From positions 1 to 64,000 of the forward strand of contig WTXD01000066.1 in NCBI GenBank assembly GCA_022496205.1: 64,000 nucleotides of DNA, written 5' to 3'. The stretch comes from Gloeopeniophorella convolvens (Eukaryota; Basidiomycota; Agaricomycetes; Russulales). Position 1 is the stretch's first letter, and each line of letters starts with the position of its first letter. The translations under genes and the position numbers were made by a program. Shown here one piece after another: positions 55,680-64,000 of the stretch. The notes below the pieces were generated by a model. The model searched no databases, was not told where the DNA came from, and saw nothing but the letters and a program-made list of their open reading frames with translations.

Positions 55680-58092
55680 ATGCCGCCAGACGTTAGACCT
55701 GAGGATATGTCCGGGAGCCGGAGTGAGTTTCTCAAGTCCAGGGAAGATCATAGCATAATCGCTCATGCATCCTGTCCCAGACCAGGCCGGCCATCGCGAA
55801 GACTCAGCGGGGGCACCTGGCCCCGGCACACCTGCACAAGCAGAGAGTGGCTTCACCGATGGATCAGGCGCGATCTTTTCGTTCTACCTGGAGAAAGCTG
55901 AAGAGGAAGATAATAAGATGGCGGAAGGTTGGAAAGGAGACGCGGATGGTATTCTCGTATTCGTGCGTGCTTTTCAACCTCGTCTCGTGCGCTACTCAAG
56001 CTCGCTACCGCAGACTGGTCTTTTCTCAGCCACTGTTGCGACGTTCCTGGGTATATCGCTTCAAAATCTCACCCAGAACTCTCAGGATACCTCTGCCTTC
56101 TACCTCGCTCGCCTCTACCAACTCTCCGCAGCCAACGGCCCCAATGACACCGTCCCCATCCCCCTTCCTTCTCTCTCCGATCCCTCATCTTTCTCTCCAA
56201 CTGCGTCTGCGATCTGGGTCAACGTCCTCTGGCTCCTCAGCCTTGTCATCAGTCTTACCTGTGCGCTCCTCGCGACGTTGCTGCAGCAATGGGCGCGCCG
56301 GTATCTTCGATTGACCAGGCCGGCACGAGCCCTCCACAAGCGCGCCCGGATTCGTTCGTTCATGAGACAAGGCGTGGACAAATTCTATCTCCCATCGGTC
56401 GTCGAGGCCCTTCCTGGTCTACTCCATGTCTCTGTCTTCCTATTCTTCGCCGGCCTCGCAATCTTCCTATCCGGGGTCAACAGTATCGTTTTCAAGGCAA
56501 TACTTTCGTCCACATCTGCATCTGGTGGAATGTACATCTGTGCTACATTGATGCCGCTCTTCCGACATGACAGCCCATACCACACCTCTCTCTCTGCCCT
56601 TTTCTGGGTTCTCGATGTGGGGGTTCGGCAAACTGCAATCAGCATCCTTAATTCTATTTACAAGAGGGAGCCCCAGGTCGAGAGACCTTGGAGTTGGGGC
56701 GCCAAGTTTGACCGTTGGAGAGACCGCGTTACCCGCCGCTCGCGCGGCATGGCAAGCGAGGTGGAACGGATTGCTACTGGATGGTCGCTCTGGCAAGTTG
56801 ATGCACGGGCGATCCAGTCGTTCATTCAGACGCTAGACGAGGATCATGAAATCGAGAGGCTCGTCGCTGGCATCCCTGGCTTCTGCAATTCGCGGGCGAT
56901 CAACATCCTTGGACCTGTCAGCGATATCCTGATGGGAGAGCTTATCTCTACCCAAGACCTTGGGAACACGATCGTCGAATTCGTGAAGCGCTCAGTATCA
57001 TCAGATTCGATTGCTGAAGAAACACAGCTGCGAAGGGTCAAGATCTCTGCCAAGGCGTTCATAACCCTACCTTCCATGTTCAGAGCTTCCTCATGGAACA
57101 TGACATTAAGCCTTTTTTCTCTCCATCGCCTGAGATCTGACCCTCCGTCGTGGTGGCTCGAGTTGGGAAACCTTTTCACCCACTTCGCCGACGACCTTGA
57201 CCCGGATGTGGCCGCGCAAGCTCGAATATGCACCGCGTTTTTCCTGCAATACGCCAATCGGTCTGATCCACGGTGGTTCCCCCTCATGATCAAACACCTC
57301 GGTGTTACCGAGCCCATCCTCCAGCGATATCTCTCGCATGGTGACAGTCTGTCACTTGCATACACCATTCTCATTATGCGGTCTCGCCCCCACTTTTCTT
57401 ACGTCCTATGGTATAATCTATTCCGCGTAGGAGATGAAGAACACTTTGACATTCGGAATACCTTGTCCGAACTCCAGCACGGATTTTGCAAGGCGTGGAA
57501 TGAACTGGTAGAGAATCATGACGTTTCTATCTACGCCCGATCATATTTCAAAACCTTATTCCTCGCTTTACACCCCGCATCAACACCTACCCCAAATCCT
57601 GTCGGAGAGAGTTGGCCCTGGTCTCCTTTGTGCACTGACCCGACCCATCTGCAGCCCCCTCCTGATGCGTCTCATGAGTCACATGCACCCCTTCCTGCCC
57701 CTACCCCTCCCAAACAGCTTCCAGGCCCAACCCTTCCCAGCGCCCCCGCATCCGAGCATAGCGAAGTTACGAGCGTGTCTTCTGTGTCGTTCCCGCAACC
57801 TGCAGACCTTATGACGTCAATTTCAAGACTGGACGCCGCTGTGGCCGCATCTTCCACGAATCTTGCGCAGGGTCACCTTGCCATAACGATAGTAGACCCA
57901 CCGCTTCCGCCCCACGCTCCCGATGACTCTGACACACCCCTCTCGCACAACACTACCGCCTTGCACGAGTCAGCTATCCCGCCGCTCCTGGCTCATCCAT
58001 TACAAGCCCACGTCGTACTACCAGATTCAACAATGGGACCGTCCTTACCACAAGACCCCAACACATCCGCGTCCCTCCAATCCGCTGGTTGA
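55680..58092 (+). CDS. DUF6535 membrane protein, gene C (intact)
   Basis: Exons: 55680-55722, 55781-55962, 56014-58092, giving 767 aa. The second intron is 51 bases and open in frame, so an unspliced reading also exists; copies B and D show it is an intron. Exon 2 encodes DGSGAIFSFYLEKAEEEDNK and WKGDADGILVF, the start of the DUF6535 domain. Exon 3 encodes four probable membrane segments (TGLFSATVATFLGISLQ; AIWVNVLWLLSLVISLTCAL; GLLHVSVFLFFAGLAIFLSG; AILSSTSASGGMYICATLM), then PLFRHDSPYHTSLSALFW, a long soluble region with IQSFIQTLDEDHEIERLVAG, and a Ser/Pro-rich tail. The family is abundant in mushroom-forming fungi and its function is unknown to me. Confidence 0.85.
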
Positions 58093-58569
58093 GTCACCGC
58101 GACAGCCGACAAACACGCGTCGGCCTATGGCATGACATCTCCACTGCTTTAATGTCGCTTTCAGCGAATGACGACGCTTCTTTCTATACTCTTATATGGC
58201 CATTTCCCTATATCAGAGATATATCTGGTGGTGCTAGCTACGGATGTCTTATTGCTCGGACGACCCGCCTGCAGTCGGCGACGCGTGACGTTGAATTACG
58301 CGATGAAAACCATGTATCTACGTCGAGCAAACGCGCAGCGTTTGCCGCGAATACGACGCTACATTCAACTATAACGCCCGATCCTGATCGTAAAGTTAAA
58401 AGTACAATGCTCATAGACGTGTGAGTGGGCACTCGAGAGCTGCATGCCTATGTAGGGCCGCTTCGGTTGCAGTTGTATGCGCCTCGGCTCACGGCCACAT
58501 GATTTGGGCCTTGCGCACGCACCGCCCCTTGCCTTCGACCCTCCCACCGCTGTCCTAGTACATTCTACA
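58093..58569. other. Intergenic region between DUF6535 genes C and D
   Basis: It holds the 3' end of gene C and the promoter of gene D; no other feature seen. Confidence 0.4.
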
Positions 58570-61054
58570 ATGCCGCAGATTATCGAGCTCGGGCCCCTTC
58601 CTGACAGTCGGAGTGAGTCTCTCAAAGCCAGCCAAGACTACGGCCGGGCCATACTCACCTACGTTCGCAGACCCTGGTTACCCCACCGAAGCGACGGCAT
58701 ATGGTCCCACAGCACCCACCCGAGCAGAGAGCGATTTCACCGATGGATCGGGTGCGATATTCTCGTTCTACCTGGAGAGAGCCGAGCAGGAAGACAACGA
58801 GATGACCGAGAGTTGGAGAGGCGATGCGGATGGCATTCTCGTATTCGTGCGTGAAATTCATGAGTTCCAGTCTCATCTCGACGTCATGGTCTGACTCGTG
58901 CATGAACCGCCACCGCAGACAGGTCTTTTCTCGGCAACCGTCGCAACATTCTTGGTTGTATCGCTTCAAAGTCTCACACAGAACTCTCAGGATACCTCTG
59001 CCTTCTACCTCGCTCGTCTCTACCAGCTCTCCGCAGCCAACGGCCCCAATGGCTCCGTCCCCATTCCCCTTCCCTCCCTCTCTGATCCCTCATCTTTCTC
59101 TCCATCCGCGTCTGCGGTCTGGGTCAACATCCTCTGGTTCCTCAGTCTTGTCATCAGTCTTACCTGTGCGCTCCTCGCGACATTGCTGCAACAATGGGCA
59201 CGTCGGTATCTTCGACTAGCCAGACTTCCACGCGCCCTCGACAAGCGTGCTCGGATTCGTTCATTCATCAGGGAGGGCGTGGACAAGTTCTATCTCCCAT
59301 CTGTCGTCGAGGCCCTTCCCGGTCTACTTCACGTCTCTGTCTTCCTATTCTTCGCCGGCCTCGCAATCTTCCTATCCGGGATCAACAGCATTGTTTTCAA
59401 GGCAATACTTTCGTCCATATCCGTGTCTGCTGGGATGTATCTTTGTGCTACATTGATGCCGCTCTTCCGACATGACAGCCCCTACCACACCTCGCTCTCT
59501 ACGCTGTTTTGGTTCCTCGGCGTGGGGGTTCAGCAAACCGTACTCAGCATTCTTAATTCCGTTTACAAGAGGGTGCACCGGGTCGAAGGACCCCAGGGTT
59601 GGAGCGCCTTTGACCGTTGGAGAGACCGCGTTACCCGCCGCTCGCGCCGCGGCATGGTCAGCGAGGTGGAGCGGATTGCCACCGGATGGTGGCTCTGGCA
59701 TGTCCATGCGCGGGCGATCCAGGTGTTCATTCAGACGCTGGACGAAGACCACGAAATCGAGAGGCTTGTCGCCGGTATCCCTGGCCTCTTCAACTCAAGA
59801 GTAATCCCCGACCTTTCCAAGGAAGCCCTGATGGAAGAGATTGTCTCTGCCGGAACCCTCGGTAACACAATAATCGGATTCATGAGGCGCTCCCTATTAT
59901 CAAATAATATCTCTGAGTATACAAGGCTGCGGAGGGTTAAGATGTGTACCAAGACATTCAGAGCCCTACCTTCCTTGTTCAGATCTTGCGTAGCGAGTGT
60001 AGTTGGCCACATTATGGTTGTATGCGATCTCACATCCGAGATCTCTCCGTGTTGGATCGCGTTGGGACACCTCATGGGACACTTTGCCAACGATCCCGAT
60101 CCAGTAATAGCCTCGAACTCTCAATTCTGCGCTGTCTTTCTCGCAGAACGCTTTGGCCGATCTGATCCAGGGTGGACCCCTCTCATGGCACAATATCTTG
60201 GTGTCACCGAGCCCGTTCTCCACCGTTACCTCTCGCACGGCGACAGTCTGACGCTCGCGTACACCATCCACATCATACGGTCTCACCTGCGTTTGCGCAC
60301 TCTCCATCCTAATCTGTATAGCTTGTTCAACGTCGTTGATATTCACAATACCTTACCTGAGCTCCAACACGAATTTTGCAAAACATGGAATGAACTCGTC
60401 GCCTGGACGGGTGCCCAGGATCAGCACAGCGGTCAACTTGATAATCCCGTCAATTCGACCGCCTGGACTTTGCGACGGCTAGAGTTACTCTTCTTCGCTC
60501 TACACGGGAAACCATCACCCTCCGTACCCCGAGACGAATGCCGTTTAGCTTTGTGCGTCGACCCGACCCATCTCCACGCCCCTCCCAGCCCGCATCTTCA
60601 TGGGTCCAGCGCACACTCTCACACTGCTTCGTCCAAGCACGTTCCCGATCCGGTCCTTCCCAGGGTCCCTTCGCCTCTGCACAGCAACGCGGGGAACACG
60701 TCTTCTGTCTCGCTCACGCAAGCCGCGGATCCCATGGCAACGCCACCTCCACCGAGTCCACAGCCGGACATCCTCACAGCCACGATGTCTTTTACAGGCC
60801 AACTGCAGGGCCAGAGCGCGAGTCCACTTCCGGGAGACCCATTGTCTCTGCCGCGCGCTCCGGAGGACGACGCGCCTCTGTCTAGCGATGCTACTTCCTC
60901 GCACGGGCCATTGACTATCACCCCGCTCCCGACCCACGCACACCAAGCCATCATTGCGCCATTGGATTGTGACCAACTCTCACCACAGGACCCCGAAGAC
61001 ACCTCTCTCCGGTTTGGCGCTTATTCCAGCGCTTCGGCAGAGGGCAGGACTTAG
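58570..61054 (+). CDS. DUF6535 membrane protein, gene D (intact)
   Basis: Exons: 58570-58612, 58671-58846, 58919-61054, giving 784 aa. The start is MPQIIELGPLPD; the first intron is phase 1 and the second phase 0, as in gene C. Domain order matches gene C: DGSGAIFSFYLERAEQEDNE, WRGDADGILVF, TGLFSATVATFLVVSLQ, VWVNILWFLSLVISLTCALL, LLHVSVFLFFAGLAIFLSG, SVSAGMYLCATLMPLFRHDS, then FIQTLDEDHEIERLVAGIPG and a Ser/Pro-rich tail. C and D are tandem on one strand, 477 bases apart, and most alike in the membrane region while their tails differ. Function unknown. Confidence 0.86.
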
Positions 61055-61281
61055 TGATGCTTCGAGGACGATGAGCAGCAACTTTGCCGGTGTCCTGTTC
61101 ATAGGTGGCTGTAGTTCATAGTGTATTTTTGTTACGTGCCAACATGTTTCGCTTTTACGTCCCCCCGCGGCATGGTGCGTGCTGAAGCTCAAGAGCAAGT
61201 TGCCGACAGGGAAGATTGGGCGTGCAAGAGAGAGAGAAAGAGCTCTGAGGGTCACATAATATACGACTGCGGCAACGGGTA
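61055..61281. other. Convergent intergenic region
   Basis: This short spacer separates the converging DUF6535 gene D and the Dbp7-type gene; it should contain both polyadenylation regions. Confidence 0.5.
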
Positions 61282-63866
61282 CTACATCCTGTTGGCCAAT
61301 CTCTCCAACGCGTCCCCAGACGCAACCTGGAACTCTGACATGCCCGAGCTGGCCATGACGCCGCCCTTCTTGACAAGGCGGCCCTGACTGCGCACCGCGG
61401 CGCGCATACGCCGCTCGGCGGCCGGGTCGTCCTCGTCGCTCTCGGCGTCGCGTTCCTTGCGCTTGCGAGGCTGCGACTTGGCACCTGCCTTGCCTGCCGC
61501 CACCTTGCTGGGGCCCGCCCTGCTCTTACCAGGTCGGTCCCTGCTCTTCTTCCCGCCTACTGCGCTCGGCGCATCCCGCAGCGCGAACGCCTTGGCGAGA
61601 TGCCCGAGGTGCAGGTGCCGGATGTGGAAGATGTGCTTCTCGTCCGACGGGTGCGTCGCGTACGCGCGCATGTGCGATGCGAAAGCCTTGCGCGCCAGCT
61701 CCACGTTCTGCAACCGCCCAACAGCAGTCAGCGCCACACGCAAGAAACAGGGGAACTCTGCGTTGCGCACCTCGTTCCGCTGCAGACACCACCGCTCGAA
61801 TGCAAGCTGCACCTCGGTCGCGCGCTCCTCGAACTCGTTGCCCTTCCCACCGAACCCGCGCTGCAGCACGTCCTCCACCGCGACGGCCTGGAAAGAGCCT
61901 GCGCCACCCTCCGCAGCGCCACCCGCCATGCGCGCTTGCACCCACTCGACCCACAGTGCCTCGCTAGGCGCAACAAGCGCCCACGCCTCGCCGCCGCGTC
62001 CTGCACGTGCCGTGCGGCCGACACGGTGCACATACTCCGTCGCCCCGCCCTCCGTGGGCAGGTCGTACTGCACGACCGCGCGCACGCGCGGAAGGTCCAG
62101 ACCGCGTGCGGCAACACTTGTGCAGAGGAGAATCGACGCTGCGGGGCCCGCTCCGGGCGTCTTGGGTATCGCTGAGAACGCGCGGAGCGAGGAGAGGCGG
62201 GTGGCGAGCGGGAGAGAGCCGTGCAGGCGGAAGATGGCCGTCTCTGGGAGGAGCGGAGAGCGAACTTCGACGCGGTCGCCGTCGGTCGTGGCCTGAGCTT
62301 TTGTCTCATCTTCCGAGCTGCTGTCGTCCTCGTTGTTCTCCGAGTCAGAGCCTCCTCCAGAACCCATGGTGGAACTGCCAAATAGGCGCCAGTGGAAGTC
62401 GACCGAGTCCGTGCAGCTGAGGAAAACGATGATCTTGGAGCCGCGACGACCACTGCTCGACTGCGAGAGCAAGGACCGGAGTAGGGCGACGAGCGTGACG
62501 AGGCGCAGCTTGAGCGGAGTAACGATGTACTTTTGGGAAAGCTGTGACGGCGGAGTGAATTTCTCGTCCGCGGCGAGAGCTGCCGCACCCTCACTGGCGC
62601 TGCCGGCGGCTTGCTTGGGCAAGTCGAGGTCGGTGGCCTTGATCATGACCGGGTCTTGTAAGGTTGTCCCCGCCAAAACCTGCACGTCCTCGCGCATGGT
62701 CGCAGAACACAGGACCGTGCGCCGCCGGATATCCCAATCCCACCCACCGACTTCCATGCTCCGACCTTCCTTCACAGCCTGTAATGCGAGCTTTCGGCGC
62801 CCGTCGAGACCCGAAAGGATGCCCTTGATTGTATCTGCAAAGCCGAGCTCCATGAGACGGTCCGCCTCGTCAAGCACGAGCCAACGGCATTTGCCGACAT
62901 TGAATGAGGACGTATTCTGCAAGTGATCGAGGAGGCGGCCAGGTGTCGCAACGAGAACAGGGATCCCCTTGCGCAGCCGTGCCTTCTCGTGCCCGCGCGT
63001 TGCACCGCCAGTCAATAGGCCCGAGACCAGCCATCGAGTGAGACGCGTGCTGTTGGTATCTTCGTCGTCCGGCGCGGCGTCTGGTGGGCGTAGACGGAGC
63101 TTCAACAATGTTTCCAGTACGTCGGAAATCTGCTTGGCCAGCTCACGCGTAGGTGCGATGATGATTGCGAGCGTGCCGATTGAGCGGTCGATGTAGGAGT
63201 TGGAGCTTAACGGGAGAAGATCGTGGAGGATGGGAAGGAGATAGGAGAGTGTCTTTCCGGAGCCGGTCTGGGACTGGATGAACGCGTCCCGCGAAGAAGC
63301 AGGATCACTCTGGGATAACAGAGCCGAGAGCGATGCGCGCTGTATCGAAGTTGGCTTCATGATGTCCATTTTTGTCGTCAAGTGAGTCGTTATGAGGGGA
63401 TTCAGGCCGAGGCCCTCAAAGGTGGAAGAGTCGGTTAGAGGTGCATTGCTCGGCTTGCTCGGTAATCTTGGTACAGACGCAGAGGCGTTCTGCTCTATCT
63501 TCGGATTTGAAGAGAACAGAGAGGATATGATTTGCGTGGGCTGGCGAGGTTTGGAGGGTGCCTGGGCCGGAGGATGCGATGTCGCTTCAGGCAGAGGTGC
63601 AGACGAGGGACCAGGATCAGGCCGGGCACGTTTGGCGGGTCGAGATGCGGGCTCGCTGGACTTCGTACTTGGAGGAGCACCTTTTTTGCGCGCTTTGCGC
63701 TTCTCATTCCTCTTCGACTTGAGTCTGTGTTGAGTAAGCTCGCTATGCACCCGCTGCACCAAGGATGCGCGCACCTATCTGTCCATCGACCGCCCTTCTT
63801 CGCCGACCCACTCCTAGTCGACGAGCCCTCCTCAAAGGCAAGGTTCAGCACCAAACCGTCATCCAT
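61282..63866 (-). CDS. DBP7: Dbp7-type DEAD-box ATP-dependent RNA helicase
   Basis: Exon 1 is 63866-63775 (start MDDGLVLNLAFEEG), the intron 63774-63725, exon 2 63724-61282; the product is 844 aa. The M at 63774 lies in the intron and is not a start. Motifs in order: FEGLGLNPLITTHL and PTSIQRASL (Q motif), QTGSGKT near residue 185, PTRELAKQI, TPGRLLDHL, DEADRLMELGF, LCSATM, IIVFLSC, TSVAARGLDLPRV, HRVGRTARAGRGGEAW. The basic N-terminus (KSKRNEKRKARKKG) and basic C-terminus (SQPRKRKERD) fit a nucleolar protein. The combination DEADRLMELGF plus RRRTVLCSATM fits Dbp7/DDX31, needed for 60S ribosome assembly in yeast. It converges on DUF6535 gene D. No lesion was seen; this is the clearest conserved host gene here. 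Confidence 0.92.
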
Positions 63867-64000
63867 GGGTCAAAAGCGGCAGCTAGGTTGACGGGCGACA
63901 GCGCCACTGGGGTGAGTGCAGGTAGAGCAGGGATGGTCGGAAATTGTTTCGAGAAAACATTACAGCGGCCCGACGAAGCCGATCCAATTCCTCGAATCTG
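63867..64000. other. Upstream region of the Dbp7-type gene
   Basis: This is presumed promoter sequence; no TATA box is obvious and nothing else is recognised before the window ends. Confidence 0.4.

Noticed and set aside
63725..63774. The upstream M at 63774 as the start of the Dbp7-type protein.
   Set aside because: The segment is a 50-base intron; exon 1 from 63866 joins in frame and gives a better N-terminus.

Overview
The window looks like a chromosome segment from an agaricomycete fungus (Basidiomycota). Genes have many short GT-AG introns of about 50 bases. Most gene families recognised here (KDZ transposases, DUF6535 membrane proteins, DUF6698 proteins) are ones I associate with mushroom-forming fungi. 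Only the right edge is clearly housekeeping (a Dbp7-type DEAD-box helicase). The rest is transposon-rich and duplicated.

Left third (1-24.6 kb): nested mobile DNA. A Mutator-like element (MULE-1) runs off the left edge and ends at 2702. A complete 11.47-kb KDZ transposon (4420-15889) has 123-bp terminal inverted repeats, an 8-bp target duplication matching at 7 of 8 bases, subterminal repeat arrays and two companion genes besides the transposase. It sits inside a degenerate gene-derived repeat called X here. Its transposase gene is split by a solo LTR (7939-8834). Further right, a giant foldback element (16591-22487, arms of about 0.9 kb) sits inside a repeat called R, and a second MULE (16683-19864, 9-bp target duplication) sits inside the foldback.

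Middle (24.6-42.5 kb): a broken ATRIP/Rad26-like gene, two solo LTRs of one family, a DUF6535 pseudogene split by one of those LTRs, an intact-looking zinc-finger/DUF6698 gene, X copies, and a direct duplication of about 2.2 kb. Each duplicate carries a secreted, asparagine/threonine-rich protein built from repeated phase-1 exons. A DUF6535 gene with one premature stop lies between the duplicates.

Right third (42.5-64 kb): three F-box/RCC1-repeat genes, with partial and inverted fragments between them, interleaved with DUF6535 genes and remnants. Two intact DUF6535 genes stand side by side before the Dbp7-type gene. The F-box/RCC1 proteins are probably substrate receptors of SCF ubiquitin ligases. 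The DUF6535 proteins are probable multi-pass membrane proteins of unknown function. Their repeated adjacency suggests an expanding local cluster that duplicated as blocks. Exon boundaries were worked out by hand from splice signals, frame continuity and comparison between paralogs; no database search or transcript data was available.
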